DNA from: Physcocola sp002396385
GTDB lineage: Bacteria > Bacteroidota > Bacteroidia > Bacteroidales > Paludibacteraceae
Direction: 5' to 3'
DNA length: 64,000 nucleotides
NCBI GenBank assembly: GCA_946535435.1
Contig: CAMNDM010000001.1
Coordinates: 124,001-188,000, forward strand
Below, in pieces: positions 24,946-33,478 of the stretch (positions are counted from its first letter, which is position 1; each line of letters starts with the position of its first letter). Under the pieces are notes generated by a model, which was not told where the DNA came from, did not search any database, and saw only the letters and a program-made list of their open reading frames with translations. The translations under genes and the position numbers were made by a program.

Positions 24946-25094
24946 GTCTGTAGTATGTAAACGTCTAACTTATTAATTATATCTACAAATATAGTATAAA
25001 GACGCTATAAAACAATACTTTCTTTATAGGACAGTCCAAGAACTGCCAGCCTTGGAAGTTTCGCCGATTTTCTTTTTTAGTGGGTAGTTAGAGT

Positions 25095-25652
25095 TCAAGG
25101 TTTTTCTTTCAGCTGCTTCACTTTATCGGGATTGGACTCCATAAAATTCACCAACTCAATGGCAGGCATATAGCCCGTATCGGCCGATTTCTTCATCCAG
25201 CGGATACCCTCTTCCACATTTTTTTCTACGCCATAGCCAGACAAGTAGCAAATTCCCACGTTGTAGAGAGCCTTCTGGTGGTTCTGCCTAGCCGCTTTCA
25301 TATACCAGAAAAAAGCCTTTTCTGGGTCTTCGTCCACACCAGTGTGTTTCTGGTAACAGTGTCCGAGGCGGTCTTGTGCGTCGCTATCTCCTTTTTCGGC
25401 TGCCAATTTGTACCATTTAACCGCCTCCACATCGTTTTTTTCCACACCACAGCCCGTATGGTAAAAAATACCCAGGTTCAGTTGGGCAAGACTATCACCC
25501 TTTTTCCCCAGCTCCTTATAGCAGTTAAACGCCTGCTCGTATTTCCCCAATTCATACAGTAACAGACAAGAGCTGCATTCGTTGCTGCCCGCCATGCACG
25601 AGAGAAAAAACAAAGAAAAGCTGGAATTTAATAGGAACAGTCTCTTTTTCAT
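25095..25652 (-). CDS. Sel1-repeat lipoprotein
   Basis: 185 residues from ATG 25652 (an upstream TTG-started frame would put the signal peptide internal). The N-terminus KKRLFLLNSSFSLFFLSC is a lipoprotein signal with lipobox FLSC. About four Sel1 repeats follow (AQLNLGIFYHTGCGVEKND, AQDRLGHCYQ, ALYNVGICYLSGYGVEKN). Sel1 proteins are adaptors; in T6SS biology, Sel1 lipoproteins can act as immunity proteins to lipase effectors, which would fit its Tai4-like neighbour. That is inference from context. Confidence 0.75.
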   Translation of the reverse strand: MKKRLFLLNSSFSLFFLSCMAGSNECSSCLLLYELGKYEQAFNCYKELGKKGDSLAQLNLGIFYHTGCGVEKNDVEAVKWYKLAAEKGDSDAQDRLGHCYQKHTGVDEDPEKAFFWYMKAARQNHQKALYNVGICYLSGYGVEKNVEEGIRWMKKSADTGYMPAIELVNFMESNPDKVKQLKEKP

Positions 25653-25794
25653 GTGATATTTACGCTTAGATAAACTTTCAATTGAACTTGCTAACAAATA
25701 TACTCAAGAAAATACATATATACAAAAATCCAGTAAACTCACGTGTTTTTACTTATCTAAATCCTCAAATTTCAAAAACTTAGCATATCCTGTT

Positions 25795-26769
25795 CTAGAA
25801 TAGTTTCTCAATAATCGATTTCACACTTATTTCTATTTCTTCTGTAGATGGAATCTCCCTGTATGCTAAGTCCGGCAACTCTTTTAAGTATACTTTTTGT
25901 AAATCTTTCCACACGTTATGCAAATCCTTAACAAGAATGGAATCCTTCAGGAGCTTTTTATCCCATCCGCTAGGTTCTTTAAACCTGTTCTGATCTTCCT
26001 TCATCAAGCTATTGAAATCAGACTTAAAACTCTTACTATCTATATAAGACTTCACTTCCTTATCTTGAAAAAGGTAATACAAATCGTAAAAATGTCTAAT
26101 CTTTGCTGCCATCTGAATCATACAGTCCTCTGCAAGAGAATTTCTAATCAGAGAAACAAGTTTCTCTGTAAGAGTACGCCTACTATCCAATACATTAAGC
26201 TCAAAGGGTTGCATCTCGAAATCCTCTATCATGCCACTGTTGTTCGACAATGCCAAAAAATCAGTAAGAAAACTTCGAATCATACGTCTTTGTATTGGAT
26301 ACGGATTTGCGAAAGAATTTATCTCCACTAACAACTGCCCCGCTTTGACTGCTCCCACCTGAGCCTTCGTACCGGCTCGGGGATATGAGTAATAGACCCT
26401 ATGAAATCTAGATCCCTTACTGGTTAATCCAGGCATATCAATTTCTTGAAGACCTTCTGTCATGCTTTTAGAAATCCTTTTTATGAGGTTCTTCAACTGG
26501 TTTCCACTCAAACTGTCAGCTTCAGCTATAGCAACATCAATGTCTTCGGAGAACCTGTTCCCAATACCAAAGGCTTTTGTCAAGCTTGTGCCACCTTTGA
26601 AAATTGCACGGTTTTCTGAATCATTCTTTGCCATCAGTGAAAGAGACCTACAAATCCAATAGTCTTTTTCAATATAGACATCTTTAATCCCCAACCCACC
26701 TTCTTCTACACTGCGCGATGCCGCCAATATAGCTTCAGCGAAAAGTTCCCTTTTTTCATGTAGCCTCAT
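25795..26769 (-). CDS. abiEii: AbiEii-type nucleotidyltransferase toxin
   Basis: 324 residues. The nucleotidyltransferase core is visible: FKGGTSLTKAFG with GGTSL at 59-63, and RFSEDIDVAI with the metal-binding D-x-D-type acidic pair at 76-78. The N-terminal IEKDYWICRSL segment is typical of the family. Type IV toxins of this family transfer nucleotides to tRNA or other targets and give abortive infection. The start codon overlaps the antitoxin stop (ATGA, 26766-26769), a usual arrangement. Complete and apparently active. Confidence 0.88.
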   Translation of the reverse strand: MRLHEKRELFAEAILAASRSVEEGGLGIKDVYIEKDYWICRSLSLMAKNDSENRAIFKGGTSLTKAFGIGNRFSEDIDVAIAEADSLSGNQLKNLIKRISKSMTEGLQEIDMPGLTSKGSRFHRVYYSYPRAGTKAQVGAVKAGQLLVEINSFANPYPIQRRMIRSFLTDFLALSNNSGMIEDFEMQPFELNVLDSRRTLTEKLVSLIRNSLAEDCMIQMAAKIRHFYDLYYLFQDKEVKSYIDSKSFKSDFNSLMKEDQNRFKEPSGWDKKLLKDSILVKDLHNVWKDLQKVYLKELPDLAYREIPSTEEIEISVKSIIEKLF

Positions 26770-27485
26770 ATTATATTCCAGTTTTTCTTGTTAGGTAAAC
26801 ACTTCTCACTTATAGGGATTTTATAATAGGTTACTCCATTTAATTGTTTATTCAATTTGTTAGTATCTTTCCCTAGTATTTCAAATACTGCGCCTAACAA
26901 GGCTCTTACATATGGAGTATATTTACTAGCTAAATCAACCAATTGTAACTGCCTTTCTGCAGAAAGGCCGGCTATTATCTTTTTCAGCACGTTCAACGAT
27001 TCATCTGGAGTTGTTGCCGGAATATCCTTAATAAGCCTAAAAGCATCAAGAATCCGTAAAAGCGGGATTGTCTCTTCTGTAATCTCGTTTCGCTGGAGTA
27101 AAAAAGATACTTTATGTGCCCCTCTTTCCAAAGGTCGTCTGTAAAAATTCGTTCCAATTAAAACCACAGACGAAATTTGGGTTGTAAGCCCCATGGAGGC
27201 AAAGGCCGTGGTACCAGTTATATATCCCACAGTTTTCCCATCCTTTTCTAGGAAATCCTTAACGATTTCCGATGTAGATGGCTTTAATATTCCAAAAATA
27301 GATTTTTGAGGCTTGAAATACTTTCCTTTCGATATTTTTTCCAAGTCCCCCCTACTCACCAACCGATTAAGTGCCTTCACAAGAGCTGGCTGGTACTTTG
27401 CCTCTATACCAAAATCACCCATTGTCAAGACTACCCCACACTCAGTTGAATCAAGTTTACTTTTTATTTGGTTCGCTATAATCAT
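26766..27485 (-). CDS. abiEi: AbiEi-type antitoxin (DUF6088 family)
   Basis: 239 residues. An N-terminal winged helix (ALVKALNRLVSRGDLEKISKGKYFKP) binds DNA; the remainder (GYITGTTAFASMGLTTQ, RRPLERGAHKVSFLL) is the AbiEi antitoxin domain. AbiEi proteins repress their own operon by binding inverted repeats, and a 36-bp inverted repeat sits 23 bases upstream. Four-base overlap with the toxin gene. Confidence 0.85.
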   Translation of the reverse strand: MIIANQIKSKLDSTECGVVLTMGDFGIEAKYQPALVKALNRLVSRGDLEKISKGKYFKPQKSIFGILKPSTSEIVKDFLEKDGKTVGYITGTTAFASMGLTTQISSVVLIGTNFYRRPLERGAHKVSFLLQRNEITEETIPLLRILDAFRLIKDIPATTPDESLNVLKKIIAGLSAERQLQLVDLASKYTPYVRALLGAVFEILGKDTNKLNKQLNGVTYYKIPISEKCLPNKKNWNII

Positions 27486-27499
27486 TCAAATCTTTTTCA

Positions 27500-27544
27500 C
27501 AAAAATACAAATGTCTTGTTTTTTACGCAAAAAACAAGACATTT
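27500..27544 (-). promoter_or_regulatory. abiE promoter inside a 36-bp inverted repeat (operator)
   Basis: On the minus strand TTTG (27531-27528), 20 bases, then TATTTTTG (27507-27500). A perfect inverted repeat with 16-bp arms AAATGTCTTGTTTTTT (27509-27524, mate 27529-27544) and spacer ACGC lies between and over these boxes. This is where an autorepressing AbiEi would bind. The rest of the gap to 27757 shows nothing clear. Confidence 0.7.
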
Positions 27545-27757
27545 ATTTTAACAGGACAAAATGATTTGGTTAGTCCATATTACTATCAGTCTAGGATTAA
27601 AAGGCGACAGTTTATAAAGTTTCAAAAGCCACTTCACTTGATTTACTTCCAACCATAATTCCGGCTTACTTAAGCATATCATTTAACTGATTTGCAAGCA
27701 ATTCTACATCACAGACCACCTTTCCCCTTTCGCAGGCACTAGGCAATTTCTGGCAGC

Positions 27758-28936
27758 CTATACCCCTTTCCAAAATTTAAAGAATGTCCGTAATAAGGGT
27801 TTGTTATCGCCAGGCTTCACTTCACCAATGCCGTAGCGGTAGCTCGACGCCCACGACAACCCAAGCGTCTTAGACGCCTTAACCAGTTTTTCCTTCTGCT
27901 CGTCTGGCAATTTGGAATAGGACGCCATAATGATTCTTGTGTTTTTTATCGGATTCTTATAGAGTTCGGAAAAACTCTTTACTCCACAGTTGTTGACGAT
28001 GGCAAAAACAGTCTCTGTTACAAATTTGCGGTCTTCCAACGACATTTCCTTTAAGAAATCGGCAAAAGTGAGGTCGGCAACTTCCCGAACCCATTCGTTA
28101 TTTAATTCAGTTACCAAGCCTGCGCCTTTAACCTCCCAGAAGAGCGGATTGTGCTGTTTAATGCCATAGCCCTGACTTTTCACAGCCACATAATCCTTCT
28201 CGTGTTCTAAAAGCATACCTACAATAGAATGCGACGGCACAAAGGTGCGTATCTTATCTTTTGTCTTCTGGTAACGGGGCGTATCCTGATTATTCTCAAG
28301 AAAGCCAGGGCCATCGAAGTTATAGACCGCCACAACGTCGTTAAGGCGGTCTTCATTCATTTTTAGGTAGGCATATAAGGCTTCGTTTCCACCCTTAGAG
28401 TGTCCTACAATATAGTACCGCTTCCCTGGTTCAGTTTCGTTGAAATAGCCTACAGCCTCCGTCTGGCCAGGTATTTCGGGCAGGTACGAGAGCATACAGT
28501 CTTCTTTCCAACCAACAATAGTCGAGTCGGTGCCCCGATAAGCCACTACGCTATCTCCATTACCTAAATCGAAAGTCATAGCGGCAAATTGCACAACCCT
28601 GTCCTCGTCGAAGACATTCCGGAAATTAACGACACGCACCCCCGCAAACCGCTTCGTCTTCACAGCCTTGCAGAGGACGAAAGGCGCAGTCTTAGATGGA
28701 AAGATATCACTTTCAATATCAATCTCCCTGTTAATATCTCCGAAAACAGAGCTGTTGTCGTCATGAAGCCGTACATACTCGGCAAGCGTATAACCTGCCA
28801 CCCTGCCGGCAATAGTACTGAACTGTTCAAACTTATAATAACTAATCAGCGATAATATCAGGGCATCCACCTCGTTTAACGGATCGCTCCCAAACGACAA
28901 GTCGCCACGCCATTCCAGGTAATCGAGCATATTCAT
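27758..28936 (-). CDS. DUF2974 alpha/beta-hydrolase (lipase-like)
   Basis: 392 residues from ATG 28936. The nucleophile elbow is YYIVGHSKGGNEALY with S180. The N-terminal NMLDYLEWRGDLSF is the usual start of DUF2974 proteins, and VAYRGTDSTIVGWKEDC and VYNFDGPGF support the fold. Predicted esterase or lipase of unknown substrate; no signal peptide. An in-frame GTG at 28945 is possible, but the ATG overlaps the stop of the preceding 42-codon ORF (ATGA), which suggests translational coupling. Confidence 0.8.
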   Translation of the reverse strand: MNMLDYLEWRGDLSFGSDPLNEVDALILSLISYYKFEQFSTIAGRVAGYTLAEYVRLHDDNSSVFGDINREIDIESDIFPSKTAPFVLCKAVKTKRFAGVRVVNFRNVFDEDRVVQFAAMTFDLGNGDSVVAYRGTDSTIVGWKEDCMLSYLPEIPGQTEAVGYFNETEPGKRYYIVGHSKGGNEALYAYLKMNEDRLNDVVAVYNFDGPGFLENNQDTPRYQKTKDKIRTFVPSHSIVGMLLEHEKDYVAVKSQGYGIKQHNPLFWEVKGAGLVTELNNEWVREVADLTFADFLKEMSLEDRKFVTETVFAIVNNCGVKSFSELYKNPIKNTRIIMASYSKLPDEQKEKLVKASKTLGLSWASSYRYGIGEVKPGDNKPLLRTFFKFWKGV

Positions 28937-29061
28937 AGGCACCACAATGTCTGGGGGTTATTTTTTTCCTTTTCCGGGGTATTGTCTTTATGTTTGTCCA
29001 ACTTATACTCCAGATTCTTGATGATATCTTCCGGAGTACGTCCTTTTGATTTTCCAACCAT
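28933..29061 (-). CDS. Small protein (42 aa) coupled to the DUF2974 gene
   Basis: Codes for 42 residues beginning MVGKSKGRTPEDIIKNLEYK, with a charged helix and a K/E/N-rich tail, ending in CL. Its TGA overlaps the ATG of the hydrolase gene by the ATGA arrangement. A -7 box TATCTTTG lies at 29175-29182 upstream. No family recognised. The coupling and clean start argue it is real, but 42 codons could be chance. Confidence 0.5.
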   Translation of the reverse strand: MVGKSKGRTPEDIIKNLEYKLDKHKDNTPEKEKNNPQTLWCL

Positions 29062-29464
29062 ATATCGATAAATGATGTAGAACAGAATTCAATAATAGGA
29101 AATGCTCAGGATTCCCACTTGTCATAATTTTCACCTAATTTGGTGTTGCTACAAAAAACAACAGTGGATTAGGGCAAAGATAATTATTAAAAACGAGAAC
29201 ATTTTCAAATCAGGCGGGAAATAGCCTATAGCCACAACACCGAGATCGCCAGCGATGCTCTGATGTTCAGCGAACCCAAATCCGTTATCAGCCCGAACCA
29301 GGTTCCACCCCCTGGCTTTTTTGGGCGGCATTTAGAACAGGAATGCACAGTTGGAAAGAAATAAATTGCTCGCTTATCGTAAAATATTACAAAACACGAA
29401 CAGAAATACATCATATTTCCTCGTTTTTCCCATTTTTTCATACATTTTTGCGTGTCGGATACTA
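29062..29464. other. Gene-free divergent region
   Basis: About 400 bases between the divergent small ORF and the 463-residue protein. It contains a minus-strand -7 box (29175-29182), a terminator-like hairpin CCAGG/CCTGG plus T6 at 29298-29322 on the plus strand with no gene before it, and a stretch of low coding potential. Nothing else is recognisable. Confidence 0.5.
29175..29182 (-). promoter_or_regulatory. -7 box TATCTTTG for the small ORF-DUF2974 pair
   Basis: Exact TAnnTTTG on the minus strand, 114 bases before the ATG at 29061. Confidence 0.45.
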
Positions 29465-29472
29465 TATCTTTG
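29465..29472 (+). promoter_or_regulatory. -7 box TATCTTTG
   Basis: Exact TAnnTTTG 20 bases before ATG 29493. It shows that the longer frame from 29343 is not the true start. A TTTG at 29447-29450 is 14 bp upstream, shorter than usual. Confidence 0.55.
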
Positions 29473-29492
29473 CAAACCTAATAGAGAAGACG

Positions 29493-30884
29493 ATGACAGA
29501 CCAAAACAAATATGAGGAATGGCTTTCGTGCATAGCGAACACACGACTGGTCTTCAATTCAATTAGCGAGCTCGAACACTTTTTAGAGGCCCCAAGCATA
29601 CACAGCAACGGCATAAAGAGGTGTTTCACATCATTTCAACGCCTTCGCTCCGCTTTTCGCGACCTGGCGTGTGAAATTGACGAACAAACCGACGGCAACC
29701 TCGATTTAAAGACCATTCTAATCCAATATCAGAAGTCATGGACATTTTTCAGGGAGAATTTATCCCGCCGAAGCCATCCGTTTGAAGTGGCACTGGAACT
29801 TCTGAGATACCACTACCCTCCATACTTGCGCAACAACATCGGCAGGAAGAAACAGGCCATTTACCGAGCCGTTGAAAAGCAGCACATCAGCGTGCCCTTT
29901 CTCATTCTATTCTTGCTGAAGGGATTTCCCGGCTACGACTCAAAGAATGGAGACGTCACAGACATTAACGTTCTTTTTGAGAAGGTGCTGTCGCTTCTTG
30001 AAAAATTGACCGAAGGTTGCGATATATACACCAAACTGCCCAGCATTATTGCCGCCCGCGAAGAGCCTAAAAAGACCAGGCTTTCCCTTCTATACCATAT
30101 ATCCTCCATTTTAAACACCTACGAAGCATATAGTAGCCAAAACAACCTTTACGATGCTAGCGCCGAAATTAAGAGCAGAAAGGTCTGCCTAGACCTCACT
30201 GGCTATTGGAACGAATGCGACGGGAAACTGCAGAACACCACATTCTGGGAACTTGAACCGGCAATAAACGACGGCGCCTATTTCGCCACCTTTTGGCAAA
30301 AGGATGCAGGTAACAACCTGACTGGCACCCGTTTCACCCTCTTCCTTTTTGAGCATGACGACGGGAGCCTTGTGGCCTACATGGTGCATCCAGAAGCCAT
30401 CAAGAACCGTATGAAGGGAAATCCCTACACAGACAAAGACCATGTTTGGTACAATACCGATTTACCGGCAAACAAAACTCCGCTTAAACTTCCATTCAGA
30501 AGACTAATGGCTTCGTCGGTTTGGAAAGCGAACCTCAACTTGACACGGATAACCGACCAGAAAACCATCGGTATTTATGAGAACTGGTTCAAGACCTGCA
30601 ACATCAAAAGGCCCTACAGCCATCTGGAATACACGTTTTTCCCCGAAATTTATGCCATCACACAAGACGACATCTACCTGTTAACCGAAGACGGACAGGC
30701 TTTTTATAAAATTCCCAAATCGTCATTCGAAGGATTTGAGAACATCCAGATAGGAGACAACATCGGCCTAATGAGAATGGATGGCAAAACCTACTTCGCC
30801 TTCGACGAATTCCTAATTTACCTTCCTGCCACAAACCACACCATGAAGAAATACGGAATAACGATAGTCGATTCCATTAAATAG
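29493..30884 (+). CDS. Protein of unknown function (463 aa)
   Basis: 463 residues, no signal peptide or membrane segment. The N-terminal ~200 residues are helical; the C-terminal half is richer in strands and aromatic residues (TGYWNECDGK, NDGAYFATFWQKD, LTGTRFTLFLFEHDDGS). No motif I recognise. Start ATG 29493 is set by the -7 box at 29465. The membrane-protein gene at 30933 follows after 48 nt in the same direction, so they may be one transcript. Confidence 0.6.
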   Translation: MTDQNKYEEWLSCIANTRLVFNSISELEHFLEAPSIHSNGIKRCFTSFQRLRSAFRDLACEIDEQTDGNLDLKTILIQYQKSWTFFRENLSRRSHPFEVALELLRYHYPPYLRNNIGRKKQAIYRAVEKQHISVPFLILFLLKGFPGYDSKNGDVTDINVLFEKVLSLLEKLTEGCDIYTKLPSIIAAREEPKKTRLSLLYHISSILNTYEAYSSQNNLYDASAEIKSRKVCLDLTGYWNECDGKLQNTTFWELEPAINDGAYFATFWQKDAGNNLTGTRFTLFLFEHDDGSLVAYMVHPEAIKNRMKGNPYTDKDHVWYNTDLPANKTPLKLPFRRLMASSVWKANLNLTRITDQKTIGIYENWFKTCNIKRPYSHLEYTFFPEIYAITQDDIYLLTEDGQAFYKIPKSSFEGFENIQIGDNIGLMRMDGKTYFAFDEFLIYLPATNHTMKKYGITIVDSIK

Positions 30885-30932
30885 GCGACAGTACAAAAGT
30901 CCGTAATTTATTTATCCACTTAAAATTAGCGT

Positions 30933-31301
30933 ATGGAAAACAAGAAAACTTTCAAACAGAGAATCAGACTGATTTGTCTCTATACAACACTAACAGCCAT
31001 GGTGGTTGGAGGATTAGCCATGGTGCGTTTCCTCGCATTGAGTTTTATATTTGTCCGTTACGTCCTCTATTTCTTACTTACAAAAGCCATTGCTCACTTA
31101 TTCCGCAATTTCGAAGGTATGACTACCATAACACTAGTTTTAACGTCAGCCCTTAATTATTTGATAGGAGGATTCCTTTTCGGTTTCCGCACAGTAAACA
31201 ATACCATTGCAGACCACTGGATTGCAATTACCCTCACATCCGCCTGTCTTCTTTCTATTCTTTTCTATGAAGACCTGCAACCCAAGAAAGCGGAAGATTA
31301 A
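30933..31301 (+). CDS. Small membrane protein of unknown function
   Basis: 122 residues with three or four hydrophobic segments (about 15-45, 60-85, 95-112), positively charged N-terminus MENKKTFKQRIR and a charged C-terminus, so probably an inner-membrane protein. No family recognised. Followed by a terminator and then the convergent dynamin operon. Confidence 0.6.
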   Translation: MENKKTFKQRIRLICLYTTLTAMVVGGLAMVRFLALSFIFVRYVLYFLLTKAIAHLFRNFEGMTTITLVLTSALNYLIGGFLFGFRTVNNTIADHWIAITLTSACLLSILFYEDLQPKKAED

Positions 31302-31330
31302 CAATTAAGATGCGAACATAAGTAAACCAC

Positions 31331-31371
31331 AAAGGGAGGCAGGACTAGATTCCCGGTCTCCCTTGCTTTTT
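31331..31371 (+). terminator. Probable terminator
   Basis: AAGGGAG (31332-31338) pairs with CTCCCTT (31358-31364) over a long loop, then GCT5. Lies between convergent genes and may serve both directions. Confidence 0.5.
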
Positions 31372-31453
31372 GTTCTTCGTATTCTTTACAAGATGCTCCT
31401 CTGCTGAGTTCTGTCACACTTCAGATTGTTCTGCGGAGACACTTTACTTTTAT

Positions 31454-33475
31454 TTACAGAGAAGTCATTTCTTGTAGTTGTTCATCTATCAGAGTTTTCT
31501 TCTTCAGCAATTTCTCTAATTGTAAATTTGCTTCATTCAGTTTTTGTTCCTTTTGAGCCTTGTTTTTAACATTATCTTCAATTTTTTCTTGAAGCGGGTT
31601 AAGCAATTCTTCGATAATTCTAGTCTTTACCTTTTCTATTACCTGTTCCTTTTTATCGTATATTGGCTCTAAGAATTTTGTTACATCAAAATTTCTGAGT
31701 TCATTGACTTTCTCATGTAGTTTTCTTTTTTCGTCTTCAATTTCATTCACTATACTCATACCCAATGTAATATAAACACAAATGATTTCTTTAAATACGT
31801 CTCCCCATCCATAATCAGAAGAAGAAGAAGAATTAGAGAAAGAGAACATGCCATCATCCAAATCGAAATTGATATCGTTCTTAACACTTTTGATAAAATC
31901 TTTAGATTCGAAATCGGGAATATACCTCATAAGAACATCGTCCACCTCACTTAAAAACTCATTCATTGGTGTTTTAATTTTTTCTCTTGCATCGTTTATA
32001 ATATCTTCTGTATCCCTTTTTAGAGTTCTTTTTAACAGTGTTTGTTTTTCTTTATCAAGTCTCGACGATTCAGGACCAAAGAACCCCGAATTGTCGATAA
32101 TACTATCCATCTTTTCGCAAGAACGATCAATATCATCCTCTAATCGATATTTTCCTTTTCTTACAATAGCATCAAGACTGTCATTGATATCATCACCCAG
32201 TAAACCAATTTTTTTCTGTAATCGACGTTTGGCCCGGGTTATGTTTGACAGACTTTCTTCTAACTCGTCGTCAGGTTGGCTACATATATTTATAAGTTTC
32301 TTATTTATACTGATATCTTTCTCAACCTCAGCCTTCTTCTCATTCCCGGCTGCCAAAATTGAATTTATTGGTTTCCTGAATAATATCTCTTCTTTCTCAG
32401 TCTCTACAACCTTTTTTACAGCATTTATCAAATCGTCAATATGGCTCTTCTCCCTCATTTGAGGTTGCCCCGAAATCTCAAACGTTTCACAGTTCCTGTT
32501 CCATGCAAAAGAATAGGCCTCGTTAGAATTTACTTTCGACATAGGCAATTCAGAAAGCAAAGCCATTTCTGCAGACAATGGTATTGGTTCTGTGGACTCC
32601 AACACATTAACCAGCAAATTATCATTACATTCTTTACATGCTTTCGTTAACTGTTCTTTTACATAATCCTTAATTTCAGTCTCTGTCTCACCATTTTCAA
32701 AAGGTATATCATATTTATTAATACCTATCAACACCCTTCCAGTTCCACACTGACCCACATTCTTAAACAAAATATCTCTATCGGTAGCATCAAATGGACG
32801 TCCCGCATAAAGCATCAACAAGACAACATCAGCCTTCTTTAAGAAAGCCTTTGTTCGTTCTTCTCGGGAAACAATAGGGTCGTTGAATCCAGGCGTATCA
32901 ACAATTTCAACCCCTTTTAAATACTCTTTAGGATAATAAATGGTAACAGCCTTGGTGATAGACACAAACTTTCCATCAGCTCCGACATATTCTATCAAAT
33001 TATCAAAAGTATCGTTTTGAGTTTTTCCTAAATAGGATTCAAGTGTTGTCCCCAATTTCGAAGCCCTATCCACTAATTCTTTAGCTGCTTTGATTTTAGA
33101 TTCCTCTAAAGTGTTTCCAGCCACACTATCTAATGAACGAGATGCTTGTACCTTTTGCTCTTCCCACTCGTCTTTAGAATAAAATTCAGCTGTGATACTC
33201 TTTTCTTTACCATACGTGATAACAGACAAAGCAGCAGTCATTGGGGTTGTTGCAGCAGGCAAGACGTCATCTTCAAATACAAAAGAATTAAGGAAAGTCG
33301 ACTTTCCGCATTTCATTTGACCAATCACGCCTATGGTGAGAACATCTTTATTAATCTTATCAACTATTTCTAATTCTCTTTGCTCATCAATCCATCCGAA
33401 TTCTTTTGCTTTCTTTGTTTGTGCAATTAATCGGGTCTTCTTTTCCTGAAGTTGTTCAAATAAATTCTGCGCCAT
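31454..33475 (-). CDS. Dynamin-family GTPase C (last gene of the cluster)
   Basis: 673 residues. GTPase motifs: G1 GQMKCGKST (52-60), G2 region TTPMTAALS, G3 DTPGFN (193-198), G4 NKYD (253-256). The rest (about 360-673) is long charged helices resembling a dynamin stalk, with one hydrophobic stretch near 565-580 (IICVYITLGMSIV) that could insert in membrane, and a C-terminal coiled coil. Bacterial dynamin-like proteins bind and remodel membranes on GTP hydrolysis. The start follows the stop of GTPase B by three bases. Confidence 0.85.
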   Translation of the reverse strand: MAQNLFEQLQEKKTRLIAQTKKAKEFGWIDEQRELEIVDKINKDVLTIGVIGQMKCGKSTFLNSFVFEDDVLPAATTPMTAALSVITYGKEKSITAEFYSKDEWEEQKVQASRSLDSVAGNTLEESKIKAAKELVDRASKLGTTLESYLGKTQNDTFDNLIEYVGADGKFVSITKAVTIYYPKEYLKGVEIVDTPGFNDPIVSREERTKAFLKKADVVLLMLYAGRPFDATDRDILFKNVGQCGTGRVLIGINKYDIPFENGETETEIKDYVKEQLTKACKECNDNLLVNVLESTEPIPLSAEMALLSELPMSKVNSNEAYSFAWNRNCETFEISGQPQMREKSHIDDLINAVKKVVETEKEEILFRKPINSILAAGNEKKAEVEKDISINKKLINICSQPDDELEESLSNITRAKRRLQKKIGLLGDDINDSLDAIVRKGKYRLEDDIDRSCEKMDSIIDNSGFFGPESSRLDKEKQTLLKRTLKRDTEDIINDAREKIKTPMNEFLSEVDDVLMRYIPDFESKDFIKSVKNDINFDLDDGMFSFSNSSSSSDYGWGDVFKEIICVYITLGMSIVNEIEDEKRKLHEKVNELRNFDVTKFLEPIYDKKEQVIEKVKTRIIEELLNPLQEKIEDNVKNKAQKEQKLNEANLQLEKLLKKKTLIDEQLQEMTSL

Positions 33476-33478
33476 ACT

